Positions 1 through 8,168 are shown, counted from the stretch's first letter. The stretch: 35,729 nt of DNA from an uncultured bacterium (GCA_903903945.1 CAIVAP010000270.1:1-35729), one strand, 5' to 3'. Made by a program: numbers and translations. Notes: generated by a model from the letters alone, not told the origin.

Positions 1-2090
1 ACACCTTCAGACTTGAACGCTTGCATCATCGCCAGATGGTCGTTGCGCACCCGCAGGACGCCGACGCCGTACTGTTCGGCGATCTGATCGATCCCCATAC
101 TTGCCATCACCGGTACGGCGATCTTCTTGGCCTGATAGGTACTCAGGAAAAGCGAAGTGACAAGCAGCAGCAGCAGTTGGTCGGAGATCACCTCTCCGTT
201 GCGATCGACAACAACGATTTTTTCAGCGCCGCGACTGAGATGAATGCCGACATCGGCGCGCACCGACTTGACGATCGAGGACAACTGCCCCAGCGAGTGG
301 TCAAGACTCTCAGCCCGTGCACTCGGATCCGGATAGGCATTGAGCGAAATCACTTCGCAATGAAGAGCGGCAAAGATGCCACCAAAGATTTCCGAGGCGC
401 CGCCGTGCGAAATGTCAATCACCAGTTTGAATTCATGTTCGGCAATTGACTCGACGTCGATAGCTTTGAGAAAATCGGCGCGGTACGATTCGAGGATGCG
501 CGTTGGATAGTCGAGTTGCCCCACTTTGTCCATCGACGCGCGACGGAAATCCTCACGGGCAAAGAGCAACTCAATCGAGCGGGCTTTGCGCGTCGGCAAA
601 TCCATCCCGTCGGGACTTAGGAAAATCATATCCGTCATGCGATAATCGGCGGGACTGTGACGGACGTGGATGCCGCCGGCATGTTTGCCACTCTTGAGTT
701 CGAAGCGCATCACCGGAATCGGCAGTGTGCGCAAGTCGACAACATTGACGCCGCAGGACAACAGGCCGGAGATCAGCGAGCGGGAGAAAATACGTGAAGC
801 AGCAGTGACATCACGACTGACCACAACCGAGTCACCGCGATTGAGAGTGGCTCCATAGGCGGCGCCCAGCTTGGCCGCGAATTCCGGCGTGACTTCAATA
901 TTCCCCAACCCCGACACTTTGGACTCGGTAAATAGCTCGCGGTTCCATTTTTCACCCCAGATCAGAGACGACGACACGGTGGCCCCGGCTTCAATTTCTT
1001 TGCCGGGCCAGATTTTGCAGTTGGGGCGCACGGTTGAGCCTTTGCGCAGTTTGACTCCCGTCGAGATCACTGCGTCCTCATTGATTGCAACGTCATCCTC
1101 GATCACGACATTGTCGCAGACAATCGCTTGCGAAATCTGCACATCCTTGCCAATGTTGGTGTCGTGCCAGATGACGCTATTGACGATTGAACTCTGGGTA
1201 TCAACCGTGCAGCGATCACCGATCACCGAGTTGGTAATCGTCGCGCCGGCAGCGATCATGACCTCATCGCCAAGAATCACCGTCCCGACAAATTTAGCTG
1301 ATGATTCGACATGGACGTTCTTGGAAATCCAGACCGTCGCCTGATCGTGGCGCACCTGATTGTGTGTCGTTTCAATTTGAACCTCGCCGTTAAGCACGTC
1401 TGTATGCGCTTTGCGGTATTCGGACAGATTGCCGATATCACGCCAGTAGCCGTCGGCGATGTATCCATAGAGTTTTTCGCCATCCTCCAGCATCTTCGGG
1501 AACAGGCTTTGCGAAAAATCGAAAAACTCACCCTTGGGAATCCGTTTGAATACTTCCGGTTCAAGGATGTAGATTCCCGTATTGATCGTGTCCGAGAAAA
1601 CTTCGCCCCAGGTTGGTTTCTCCAGGAAGCGTGAAATGCGACCTTCCTGATCGGTGATGACCACTCCAAAGGCCAAGGGGTTCTCCAGCCGCGTCAGAAC
1701 CATCGTGGCGGCGGCCCCCTTTTCCTCGTGATACGCAATGGCGGCGGTCAAATCAAAATCAGTTAACACATCACCGGAAATCACAAGAACTCGTTCGTCG
1801 CGGTAGAAATCCTCGGCGTTCTTTACGGAGCCTGCGGTGCCGAGGTCTTCCTCGGCCAGCAGATATTTCATCGAAATGCCGAAATCGGAGCCGTCTCGGA
1901 AATACTGTTTGATCTCCTCCGGCTGGAAATACAGCAATGACACGCATTCTGTAAGAGCATGCTTCTTGAGAAGATTGATAATGTGATGGAGCATGGGCAG
2001 ATTTGCCACCGGCACCATCGGTTTGGGCAGAGTCTGGGTAAGCGGGCGCAAGCGTGTTCCGAATCCTCCCGCCATTATGACAGTCTTCAT
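1..2090 (-). CDS. Bifunctional sugar-phosphate nucleotidyltransferase / phosphomannomutase-like protein (3' end cut by window)
   Basis: The minus strand reads open from an ATG at 2090 to the window edge, about 696 codons without a stop. Residues 1-235 form a nucleotidyltransferase domain that opens with MAGGFGTRLRPLT, the nucleotide-binding signature of GDP-mannose/glucose-1-phosphate pyrophosphorylases. It is followed by a left-handed beta-helix stretch of hexapeptide-type repeats. The rest resembles the alpha-D-phosphohexomutase fold (GGIHVRHSPADYR). In active mutases the phosphoserine loop reads TASHNP. Here the equivalent is VRHSP, so mutase activity is doubtful. By family knowledge it would make an NDP-sugar (GDP-mannose or similar) in the cytoplasm for glycan synthesis. 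The specific nucleotide and sugar cannot be read from sequence. The ribosome-binding site is weak. Confidence 0.85.
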   Translation of the reverse strand, partial: MKTVIMAGGFGTRLRPLTQTLPKPMVPVANLPMLHHIINLLKKHALTECVSLLYFQPEEIKQYFRDGSDFGISMKYLLAEEDLGTAGSVKNAEDFYRDERVLVISGDVLTDFDLTAAIAYHEEKGAAATMVLTRLENPLAFGVVITDQEGRISRFLEKPTWGEVFSDTINTGIYILEPEVFKRIPKGEFFDFSQSLFPKMLEDGEKLYGYIADGYWRDIGNLSEYRKAHTDVLNGEVQIETTHNQVRHDQATVWISKNVHVESSAKFVGTVILGDEVMIAAGATITNSVIGDRCTVDTQSSIVNSVIWHDTNIGKDVQISQAIVCDNVVIEDDVAINEDAVISTGVKLRKGSTVRPNCKIWPGKEIEAGATVSSSLIWGEKWNRELFTESKVSGLGNIEVTPEFAAKLGAAYGATLNRGDSVVVSRDVTAASRIFSRSLISGLLSCGVNVVDLRTLPIPVMRFELKSGKHAGGIHVRHSPADYRMTDMIFLSPDGMDLPTRKARSIELLFAREDFRRASMDKVGQLDYPTRILESYRADFLKAIDVESIAEHEFKLVIDISHGGASEIFGGIFAALHCEVISLNAYPDPSARAESLDHSLGQLSSIVKSVRADVGIHLSRGAEKIVVVDRNGEVISDQLLLLLVTSLFLSTYQAKKIAVPVMASMGIDQIAEQYGVGVLRVRNDHLAMMQAFKSEG

Positions 2091-2122
2091 GACCGCTCAA
2101 ATCCTATCTGTACAAAGACCGG

Positions 2123-2776
2123 TTATAGTATTTCTCTCTCCACGTAGTTGATGACGTCAAAGAAGTCAGCGAAAGGCAGACAATCCACCGATTTCTCCCG
2201 ACACAAAGTTTCGAGGTCGCCGCGAGCAAAAACAACGTCGGCAGCACCGAGGGCACAGCGATCGGAAAAGCCATCACCTATAAATATCGTCAGCTCTCCA
2301 TTATTACTTAAGCTGTTGATGCGTTCTCCTTTGCAGCAGCCACAGAAACCGCAGCCCGCCACAAAATGGGGAAACGAGGGATACAAACTCCCGTTAACAA
2401 AGTGCGCGTTGTTGGCGTGAACATCCAGATCGTCAAACCCGTTTCTCGCCAGGAACGCTTGGATATAGAAATCCAGCCCATCCGACAGAATATGCAAGGG
2501 GATCGAACGAATTTTGAGGAAACTCACAAATTCAGGAAATCCCTTCCGGATATCGATCCGATCCAACGCGGCAAGCAACTCCTGCTTGGAAGCGTCTATA
2601 TACGAGCATTCGCGCCAGAGGCATTCCCGCGAGCTAATTTTTTGCTCCAGCCAAAGCTGCACCGTGCCCCCGTTTCTCTTTCTGCTAAAATGGTTGAAAA
2701 GCGAAGCACCTACATCTTTGGCGGAAATCGTACCGTCAAAGTCGCTGAAAACTCTTATGGCTCCCGCTTTCTTCAT
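2123..2776 (-). CDS. HAD-superfamily phosphatase (MtnX/SerB-like)
   Basis: A 217-aa cytoplasmic HAD hydrolase. Motif I is DFDGT (nucleophile Asp12, acid/base Asp14), motif II is LSDG, motif III is a Lys in CCKGE, and motif IV is GDGFSDRC. The order and spacing fit the HAD-IB MtnX-like group of small-metabolite phosphatases. A Cys-rich segment (CGFCGCCKG) precedes motif III. I chose the ATG at 2776 because it overlaps the stop of the upstream gene as ATGA. A longer reading from 2818 would run back into that gene. It is the last gene of the five-gene tmk operon. The substrate is unknown; methylthioribulose-type phosphates are only a family-based guess. Confidence 0.82.
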   Translation of the reverse strand: MKKAGAIRVFSDFDGTISAKDVGASLFNHFSRKRNGGTVQLWLEQKISSRECLWRECSYIDASKQELLAALDRIDIRKGFPEFVSFLKIRSIPLHILSDGLDFYIQAFLARNGFDDLDVHANNAHFVNGSLYPSFPHFVAGCGFCGCCKGERINSLSNNGELTIFIGDGFSDRCALGAADVVFARGDLETLCREKSVDCLPFADFFDVINYVEREIL

Positions 2777-3069
2777 CCGAGCAACTTCGCTCCAATCCAG
2801 ACTATGGTAAGAACACATCCGGTCAACGCCAGCTTCCAGTCCTTTCGCAATGTCATCACTGCCGCAAAAACGAATATCGCCATTGGGACTAAGACGAGAT
2901 ATATCTGCACGAACAACTGCGTGAGGTACGAACCAATGTTGGCGTCCATTCCCGCGATATGCCCGATACCATAGACGATTCCGGCCCCCGCCAACAGCAC
3001 TATCGTAGCCACCCAGACGAAATGATATATCCGGGCAAGAATCTGCGTTGGCTGATCTGGAGCTGTCAT
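2773..3069 (-). CDS. Small three-helix membrane protein, DUF1634-like
   Basis: A 98-aa protein with three predicted transmembrane helices (about residues 15-37, 47-69 and 77-96) and little else. It starts at the base next to the TauE/SafE gene stop (TAA immediately followed by ATG). Its last bases overlap the HAD gene start. Small three-helix DUF1634 proteins are commonly encoded beside TauE/SafE permeases, and the context and topology fit that. The family assignment rests on topology and neighbourhood, not on a clear sequence motif. The likely role is an accessory subunit of the neighbouring permease. Confidence 0.65.
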   Translation of the reverse strand: MTAPDQPTQILARIYHFVWVATIVLLAGAGIVYGIGHIAGMDANIGSYLTQLFVQIYLVLVPMAIFVFAAVMTLRKDWKLALTGCVLTIVWIGAKLLG

Positions 3070-3828
3070 TTACTGGCTCAATCCCTTTATGACCATACTG
3101 TATGCCGTGTATAACATCGCCGCCGCAAACAGAATCTTGATATACAACGACTCAATCTTGTGAAACAGCCGCGAGCCGATGTATGCTCCGGTTACCGTGC
3201 CCAACGCTGCAAACGGCACGAATGCGAACGGTACATTGCCGCGGTTAATGTACGGTATCAGCGCGACCGCCGCCGATGTTCCCAGCATGAAGGTCGATGT
3301 CGCCACCGCCTCCTTGATAGTCTTACGCAGACTAAACTGCAAAACGGGAACGAGAATGATGCCACCACCGATACCGAGTAGGCCGACCATGCTGCGCGCC
3401 ACAGAAGACGCCAACATCGCCAGCAGGTAGCCGTGTTTCGATGGCGCCGAACTGCCGACGATCTCCTTGCGCGGTTTGATCAGAGCCACGGCAGAGATAG
3501 CCAGTATGGCGGCAAAAGCGAAGGCCAGCACTCGAGTCGGTATCCAACTGACGGCTCTTCCACCAAGGTAAGAGAAGATCAGCGTCGTGATTTCGAGACT
3601 AAGTGCCGCCCTGATATCGACCAAACCGCTGGACAGATATTTTGCGCTCGATGTCACCGAAGTCGCCAAAACACAGCAAAGAGAGAGCGCTAGCGCCTGG
3701 AGCAGCGGTACCTTGAACAGCAGTGTGAAGATTGGCACCAGCAGAATGCCGCCGCCAACGCCGATCAGCGACGACAATACACCCACAGCCGCACAAAGCG
3801 CAAACATGAGTGGTAAATTAGCGGTCAC
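3070..3828 (-). CDS. TauE/SafE-family sulfite/organosulfur anion exporter
   Basis: A 252-aa inner-membrane protein with about eight helices in two related halves. Each half carries the glycine-rich family signature: GVGGGILLVPIF near residue 23 and GIGGGIILVPVL near residue 150. These repeats are typical of the TauE/SafE (DUF81) permeases, which move sulfite, sulfoacetate or related anions. The start is a GTG whose last two bases overlap the stop of the upstream S41-like gene (GTGA). An ATG seven codons downstream is a less likely alternative because no Shine-Dalgarno precedes it. The small membrane protein follows directly, suggesting a two-component transporter. The transported anion is not readable from sequence. 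Confidence 0.88.
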   Translation of the reverse strand: MTANLPLMFALCAAVGVLSSLIGVGGGILLVPIFTLLFKVPLLQALALSLCCVLATSVTSSAKYLSSGLVDIRAALSLEITTLIFSYLGGRAVSWIPTRVLAFAFAAILAISAVALIKPRKEIVGSSAPSKHGYLLAMLASSVARSMVGLLGIGGGIILVPVLQFSLRKTIKEAVATSTFMLGTSAAVALIPYINRGNVPFAFVPFAALGTVTGAYIGSRLFHKIESLYIKILFAAAMLYTAYSMVIKGLSQ

Positions 3829-5285
3829 GAGCGAGCGCCTTTCAGATAGGCCATCGCCGCCTTGAGGCAGTAATCATCAATTCTGATACGATCGGCGAGC
3901 GAGGGTTCTCCACCGATTTTGACCTGCTGCAAATAAATCAGCAGCAGAGGAATGACCTCGCCACGGAGTTCGTCCAGACGCGCCGGTGGCTGCGCCTTGA
4001 TAGTCTTTCTGATGTCTTCAATCGCCGCCACCATGTCCGGTCGCCGCGCGCTTATCTCCAAATCTCGAAACGCCTCACCAAGAGGATCGTATGAATACCC
4101 CTGCTCACGCAGGAACGCCACGAAATCATCGAACAATTTCGCTTCCTGTTCCGGAGTTGGCAGTGACCTGTACGAGGACGCGGCAGCGAAATCGAGCAGC
4201 AGGTCGCGATGGAGGAGATCGATAGTCATCCCTGACAGTTCCGGCGGCTCGCAGGCAATTTCGGGAATAATCTGCTCCTCCGAGGTAGCTTGGCCATTCA
4301 GCGATTTGCGTAACGAATCGTTGATGAGGGAGTCACGGGCATAGAAATAGTCCTCGTTGCGCTCGCCACGATAAACATAAAGGCGCTTCCCGGACCGCAG
4401 GGGTAACATCTCCGTGACGGCATGAAGCGGATTCATGGCATTACCCGCAGCAACGACATGCTCGCGCTTGAGAAGCTGCGTTGCCAACATCTCTCCCTGC
4501 CGCCCAGTAGACAGATCAACCAACACCACAAATGGTAGTGTCGCCTGCAAATCGAGGAACGCCCGTGCTAGCCTGTCCGCATCACCATCCGAGTCGTCTC
4601 GACAACTCCGCAGATCGAGGATCAACCCCTTCGTCGTTTCATTGACGTTCAGTCGCAAGCTGTCGAAAAGTGATTCTGCCAGATGATCGCTTATCGTGCT
4701 GATTCCACAGTAGACAATATCATCCAATCGCGAGAAGGTCAGCGGCGCACGCTGGGGTGGTATCGGAACGACCACTTTGACTGTCTCCGCAACGCCGTCA
4801 CGCTCGATGGCTATCAAGAGTGAATCGCCGGTTCTCGAAGTGAGATACTGCCTCAAACTGGCGACCAAGCGAGCCGTGTCCTGACCGACAGAAGTCACGC
4901 GATCCCCTGGCTGCAATACGCCACTAAACACCGAACCTTCCGTAACGGCGACGACACTGATGCTACCCTTGTTCGTCGACAGCAACAGCCCCCAGTCTCC
5001 TAATTTCTTTTCTTCCGCCACATTGCCGGTATCCGACACAAGCTCCACCCGGAAAGGTATCGCCGTCTGCATACTTCTCCAGGCATCCGCAAAAACGCGC
5101 TCGGGGGAGAGTTCGCCCACGTAGCGTTGCGACATCAAATCGGCCTGACGGGAAAGCCTCATCATCGCCCGAAACATAGGATCGGAGGCGCACATATAGG
5201 AGGCGACAAATGCCAGCGACAGCGTCAATACCGACAGGAAGAACGCCACAGATGACTTAGCGCCAGAACTGCTCGGGGAGTTCAA
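3825..5285 (-). CDS. PDZ-containing S41 (C-terminal processing protease-like) protein, catalytic residues lost
   Basis: A 486-aa protein anchored by one N-terminal helix (about 13-31), so mostly periplasmic. Residues 95-175 form a PDZ domain (GSVFSGVLQPGDRV). Residues 187-300 resemble the S41/tail-specific protease core: LILDLRSC matches the usual LDLRxNPGG strand, and STGRQGEMLA lies where active enzymes have G-S-A-S-A-S-E. The catalytic Ser would be at position 262, which is Arg. The usual catalytic Lys segment (G-x-x-T-x-G-K) is also unrecognisable. The C-terminal 180 residues are unassigned and helical. The 3' end overlaps the permease gene by 4 bp, and the 5' end lies inside the 3' end of tmk. 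It is probably a peptide-binding pseudo-protease rather than an enzyme. Confidence 0.72.
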   Translation of the reverse strand: MNSPSSSGAKSSVAFFLSVLTLSLAFVASYMCASDPMFRAMMRLSRQADLMSQRYVGELSPERVFADAWRSMQTAIPFRVELVSDTGNVAEEKKLGDWGLLLSTNKGSISVVAVTEGSVFSGVLQPGDRVTSVGQDTARLVASLRQYLTSRTGDSLLIAIERDGVAETVKVVVPIPPQRAPLTFSRLDDIVYCGISTISDHLAESLFDSLRLNVNETTKGLILDLRSCRDDSDGDADRLARAFLDLQATLPFVVLVDLSTGRQGEMLATQLLKREHVVAAGNAMNPLHAVTEMLPLRSGKRLYVYRGERNEDYFYARDSLINDSLRKSLNGQATSEEQIIPEIACEPPELSGMTIDLLHRDLLLDFAAASSYRSLPTPEQEAKLFDDFVAFLREQGYSYDPLGEAFRDLEISARRPDMVAAIEDIRKTIKAQPPARLDELRGEVIPLLLIYLQQVKIGGEPSLADRIRIDDYCLKAAMAYLKGARS

Positions 5286-5913
5286 TCTTGCTCCTACGGA
5301 GGAATTGCAAAGTTATTCGGAGAATCTCGTTCCAGATCTCCTCTTCGCGGCGTCGGCCGTCAAGCACCTTGATGCGTCGCGGTTCGGCGGCTGCTAACTT
5401 GCGAAACCCAAGGCGCACACTCTGGTGGAAGGTCGTGCCCATCGATTCCATCCGGTCTTTTTGTCGCTTGAGACGCTGGTGCGCTTCCCTTTCGGGAAGG
5501 TCAACCAGAAAAGTGAGATCGGGTTTGACACCGCGTGTAGCCGTTTCGTTCAACTGCTTGACCAGTTTGAGATTGATGCCGCGCCCATACGCCTGATACG
5601 CAAACGTTGAATCGGCAAAGCGGTCGGCAATAACTACACGACCATGTCTCAGCGCCGGTTCAATAACCTTATCAACCAAATCCGCACGGGCGGCGAGGAA
5701 CAGCATTAGCTCGGTAAAGTCAGCCATCGGCAAATTCTTGTTATGCAGCAAGACATCGCGGATCGCCTCGGCTGCCTTGGTCCCCCCCGGCTCACGCACG
5801 AATACGACCGTAACCTTGCGCTCGGCAAAATACTCTTTAAGCAACTGCGCCTGCGTCGACTTGCCGGAGCCGTCGATACCCTCGAAGCTGATTAGTACGC
5901 CGGTATGTTTCAC
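5257..5913 (-). CDS. tmk: Thymidylate kinase
   Basis: A cytoplasmic kinase of about 218 aa that phosphorylates dTMP to dTDP with ATP. The N terminus reads VKHTGVLISFEGIDGSGKST, holding the P-loop (GIDGSGKST). Further on are the REPGGT segment and DRFADSTFAYQ, the DR(Y/F) motif that positions dTMP. I chose GTG at 5913 because the methionine-equivalent then sits just before the first strand as in family members. The open frame continues to a TTG at 5997, but that stretch lies in an intergenic inverted repeat and encodes nothing family-like. No strong ribosome-binding site precedes the GTG. The 3' end overlaps the S41-like gene by 29 bp. It is the first gene of a five-gene operon. Confidence 0.93.
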   Translation of the reverse strand: MKHTGVLISFEGIDGSGKSTQAQLLKEYFAERKVTVVFVREPGGTKAAEAIRDVLLHNKNLPMADFTELMLFLAARADLVDKVIEPALRHGRVVIADRFADSTFAYQAYGRGINLKLVKQLNETATRGVKPDLTFLVDLPEREAHQRLKRQKDRMESMGTTFHQSVRLGFRKLAAAEPRRIKVLDGRRREEEIWNEILRITLQFLRRSKIELPEQFWR

Positions 5914-5974
5914 GAGAAGAATATAGTGGGATTCAATGTCAGATACCAGCCGATTGTGAGCGGCTTTGTTTGTT

Positions 5975-6019
5975 GCGTCACGTCTTGCCCACGACAAAGT
6001 CGGGGGTGTGACGTGACGC
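5975..6019. repeat. Inverted repeat / long hairpin upstream of tmk
   Basis: Perfect 10-bp arms, gcgtcacgtc (5975-5984) and gacgtgacgc (6010-6019), enclose a 25-base loop. The loop has its own smaller pairing (cgac with gtcg around an aaa turn). It lies between the HepT gene and tmk. No T-run follows on either strand, so it does not look like a simple terminator. It could be an operator, an mRNA leader structure or a relic of a repeat element. Confidence 0.6.
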
Positions 6020-6060
6020 CGATTTCGTAGAAGTTCGTGGTTTGAGAAGATCGAATGTCC

Positions 6061-6393
6061 CTATTGGCTTTCCAGTAGCTGCTCGACTCTCGACCTCAGC
6101 GCCGGAATTTCATTGGCGACTACGCCCCAGACAAGGTCGATGCTAACACCGAAGTATCCATGAATGAGTTGGTTTCTCATGCCCGCGATGCGCTTCCACG
6201 GAATATCGGCGTTTGCATTCTTGAGATCGACGGATAGACTCTTGACGGCTTCTCCGATGATCTCCAGATTGCGGATCACCGCATCCTGTGTCTTGCTGTC
6301 GGAGAGGAAGGCCTGCTCCCCCGCTGCAACATAGTCTCTGATACGGTCGATAGCATCGCAGATATGCTGCAAATAGGCGCGGTCGTCAGTCAC
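6061..6393 (-). CDS. hepT: HepT-family HEPN toxin (DUF86)
   Basis: A 110-aa all-helical HEPN protein. The residues RNQLIHGY give the R-x4-H-x-Y motif: Arg and His form the RNase site, and the Tyr is the residue that partner MntA modifies with AMP in studied systems. RNLEIIGEA in the N-terminal half is also typical of DUF86. The start overlaps the stop of the upstream nucleotidyltransferase gene as ATGA. The pair therefore has the standard antitoxin-first order on the minus strand. The inferred role is an RNA-cleaving toxin kept inactive by its partner. Confidence 0.9.
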   Translation of the reverse strand: MTDDRAYLQHICDAIDRIRDYVAAGEQAFLSDSKTQDAVIRNLEIIGEAVKSLSVDLKNANADIPWKRIAGMRNQLIHGYFGVSIDLVWGVVANEIPALRSRVEQLLESQ

Positions 6394-6680
6394 AGCGGTC
6401 TCGCCTCCGCAAAGATTCTGTCCGCCAGATAGGGGCTGATTCCCCCTTCAGCAACCACATCGACTTTGCAGCCCAACAACTCCTCGACATCCTGAGCGAA
6501 CGCAATCAGATCTAGAAGATTGCGCCCCTTCTGCACGCTCACTAGCAGATCGACATCACTGGTATTCGTGGTCTCCTGTCGCGCTACGGAGCCAAAGATG
6601 CGGACGTTCTGGATTCCGCACTGTTCCGCAATCCGCAAGATCGCATCACGTTTTGCCTTCAACAATTCGCCAATACCCAT
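6390..6680 (-). CDS. mntA: MntA-family minimal nucleotidyltransferase antitoxin
   Basis: A 96-aa minimal nucleotidyltransferase. GSVARQETTNTSDVD gives the G-S-x10-D-x-D motif of the polymerase-beta fold: Gly-Ser binds nucleotide and the two Asp bind metal. In characterised MntA/HepT pairs this protein transfers AMP to the toxin Tyr and neutralises it. The gene precedes hepT and overlaps it by 4 bp. A purine-rich stretch (agaggttgagag) upstream may serve as a weak ribosome-binding site. Confidence 0.9.
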   Translation of the reverse strand: MGIGELLKAKRDAILRIAEQCGIQNVRIFGSVARQETTNTSDVDLLVSVQKGRNLLDLIAFAQDVEELLGCKVDVVAEGGISPYLADRIFAEARPL

Positions 6681-6729
6681 ACTCTCTCGCTGTCTCTCAA
6701 CCTCTTGTCTAATTCCTGATCTCCATTAA

Positions 6730-6749
6730 ACTCTCTATCGGCAGAGAGT
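6730..6749. other. Short hairpin between ydeI-like gene and mntA
   Basis: Perfect 7-bp arms (actctct and agagagt) with a six-base loop sit about 50 bp upstream of the mntA start and 20 bp past the ydeI-like stop. On the minus strand only ttaat follows, too weak for a confident terminator. It could equally be an operator for the toxin-antitoxin pair. Confidence 0.35.
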
Positions 6750-6769
6750 CAACAGAAAATAGTGACAGC

Positions 6770-7336
6770 CTACTTCAACCCCAACTTCTCACCCTTTTCG
6801 AGAAGCGCAATCGCTTCCTTGATGCGCTTATCTCTTGTCTCTGGACGCTTGGCCATCGCGATCCACATGATGTATTGCTTCTGATGACTGGGAGACAACT
6901 TATTGAAAATCGCAAGCGCCTTTTTGTTCTTCCTCAGTGCCGCCAGCAACTCTACAGGAACCTCAGTCACAGTTGGTGGTCGGTCCGGTTTGTCCCAACA
7001 ACCATTGGCCTTTGCCGCCTTGACTATGGCAAGCCCGGCCTCGGTCATACGATTATTCTTTATCAGACGCTCGATTCGTTTCTTGTTCGACTCCGACCAC
7101 TTGCTGATTTGATTTCGCGGTGTAAACTTGCGGGCATACTTTGTGTCGTCGATCTTCTTGATGATACTATCGATCCAACCAAAACAGAGCGCTTCATCCA
7201 GAGCGCCGTCATAATCAAGCGACTGCTCTCCAGCCCCCTTCTTGTAGAAGACCAGCCAGATTTCATCGACTTGGCGATGATTCTGCTTGAGCCATTTGCG
7301 CCAGTCATCGACGGTTTTGCAGAGGAGTTGGTTCAT
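6770..7336 (-). CDS. YdeI/OmpD-associated (OmdA) family protein
   Basis: A 188-aa protein with the family layout: an N-terminal WLVFYKKGAGEQSLDYDGALDEA-type stretch, CFGWIDS, a KFTPRNQISKWSESN segment, and a basic C-terminal helical region (LSPSHQKQYIMWI, KRPETRDKRI). Proteins of this group are called YdeI or OmpD-associated; some are linked to stress or peptide resistance, but the biochemistry is poorly defined. It is probably cytoplasmic, with no signal peptide or membrane segment. The 5' end of this gene has been copied, with divergence, to 8169-8264, on the far side of a RAYT. Confidence 0.88.
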   Translation of the reverse strand: MNQLLCKTVDDWRKWLKQNHRQVDEIWLVFYKKGAGEQSLDYDGALDEALCFGWIDSIIKKIDDTKYARKFTPRNQISKWSESNKKRIERLIKNNRMTEAGLAIVKAAKANGCWDKPDRPPTVTEVPVELLAALRKNKKALAIFNKLSPSHQKQYIMWIAMAKRPETRDKRIKEAIALLEKGEKLGLK

Positions 7337-7361
7337 GCGGTGTATTACCTCATCATATCCG

Positions 7362-7398
7362 GTAGCCCACCCAGAGCGGAGCGTCGGATGGGTTTACA
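7362..7398 (+). repeat. REP hairpin A1 (GTAG type)
   Basis: The sequence starts with GTAG followed by a stem cccaccc paired imperfectly with ggatggg across a GC-rich loop. It lies just upstream of the ydeI-like gene. It is the most diverged of five copies in 1 kb, with one stem mismatch. Confidence 0.75.
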
Positions 7399-7419
7399 TA
7401 GCATCGTTGCGTTCTCCCC

Positions 7420-7456
7420 GTAGCCCACCCAAAGCGGAGCGTCGGGTGGGTTTACG
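7420..7456 (+). repeat. REP hairpin A2 (GTAG type), 3' side of RAYT1
   Basis: A perfect 7-bp stem (cccaccc with gggtggg) is preceded by GTAG. Its right end overlaps the stop region of the RAYT gene. Together with the inverted copy at 8056-8087 it brackets that gene. Confidence 0.82.
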
Positions 7457-7982
7457 TTTCATCGACATCAATTCGCAACTTGACGTCTTTTATACCAAGA
7501 TACCATCGGCAACTCGACCACGGCCAATCCTCGGCATTCTGCACTAACCCTCTCTTCACCGGATTGCTGTGGCAATACTCGATTCTGCTCTTCACTGCGT
7601 CATCATTCCGGCAATTATGGTCGAAACAGCGTTTCTGCCACAACACCGACTTCAGCCGTCCGTCTCTGACAACCATGAGTTCCTCAAGCAACGCGCTGTC
7701 GTTTGTCCTCAGAAAATCAAGGATGTCACGCGCGGACGTCCGCTTGAGGTCACCGATAATTCGTCCGAGTTCTGCTTCCACCGGTGGGATAACCACCAGA
7801 TGAACATGATCGAGCATGATCACATATCCGAGTAATCGCAACTGGAACTCTTGTCTTGTTTGATCGATGTTGTCCAGGACCATTTGTCGAAGCGGGTCGG
7901 TGGTCAAAATGGGGAGGTGGCGATGAATAGCGAAGGTCACAAATCGCGCTCTGCCATCGTGGTCATAGTGCTTGAGTTTCAT
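7452..7982 (-). CDS. REP-associated tyrosine transposase (RAYT, Y1_Tnp HUH nuclease)
   Basis: A 176-aa single-domain HUH nuclease. The metal-binding pair is His59 and His61 in LDHVHLVV. The catalytic tyrosine is Tyr136 in EYCHSNPVKRGLV. Other RAYT hallmarks are HYDHDGRARFVTF at the N terminus, LWQKRCFDHN, and a WSS motif after the Tyr. Related TnpA_REP proteins bind and cut REP hairpins at a 5' GTAG, and REPs with GTAG flank this gene in inverted orientation. All key residues are present, so it is probably active or recently so. It is 50% or so identical by eye to the second RAYT at 16373. Confidence 0.95.
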   Translation of the reverse strand: MKLKHYDHDGRARFVTFAIHRHLPILTTDPLRQMVLDNIDQTRQEFQLRLLGYVIMLDHVHLVVIPPVEAELGRIIGDLKRTSARDILDFLRTNDSALLEELMVVRDGRLKSVLWQKRCFDHNCRNDDAVKSRIEYCHSNPVKRGLVQNAEDWPWSSCRWYLGIKDVKLRIDVDET

Positions 7983-8055
7983 GGCGAGGACAATATGCGG
8001 AGCACGGAGTACGTAATCAATCCAAGATTTTCAGAGACAGATACCCAGAAGGGAA

Positions 8056-8087
8056 TCCCACCCGACGCTCCGCTTTGGGTGGGCTAC
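8056..8087 (-). repeat. REP hairpin A3 (inverted), 5' side of RAYT1
   Basis: This is the same unit as A2 in opposite orientation, ending gggtgggctac. It lies about 75 bp upstream of the RAYT start. The preceding 35 bases (attttcagagacaga and onward) are also copied, with changes, before A5. Confidence 0.82.
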
Positions 8088-8128
8088 CGAGTGGAGTGTA
8101 AAACCACGTATCGCTTCCTGCAGTTCCC

Positions 8129-8161
8129 GTAGCCCACCTAGAGCGAAGCGGCAGGTGGGCA
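8129..8161 (+). repeat. REP hairpin A4 (GTAG type)
   Basis: GTAG is followed by cccacct, a loop gagcgaagcg, and aggtggg. Stem changes are compensated (T-A at the inner pair), as expected if the hairpin is under selection. It abuts the truncated end of the ydeI fragment. Confidence 0.8.
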
Positions 8162-8168
8162 TTCTCTT

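Noticed and set aside
2777-2818. Longer start for the HAD phosphatase
   Set aside because: The ATGA overlap at 2776 is the standard coupling in this operon, and the extra residues add nothing to the fold.
5914-5997. TTG start for tmk at 5997
   Set aside because: It falls in the intergenic inverted repeat and adds residues foreign to the family.
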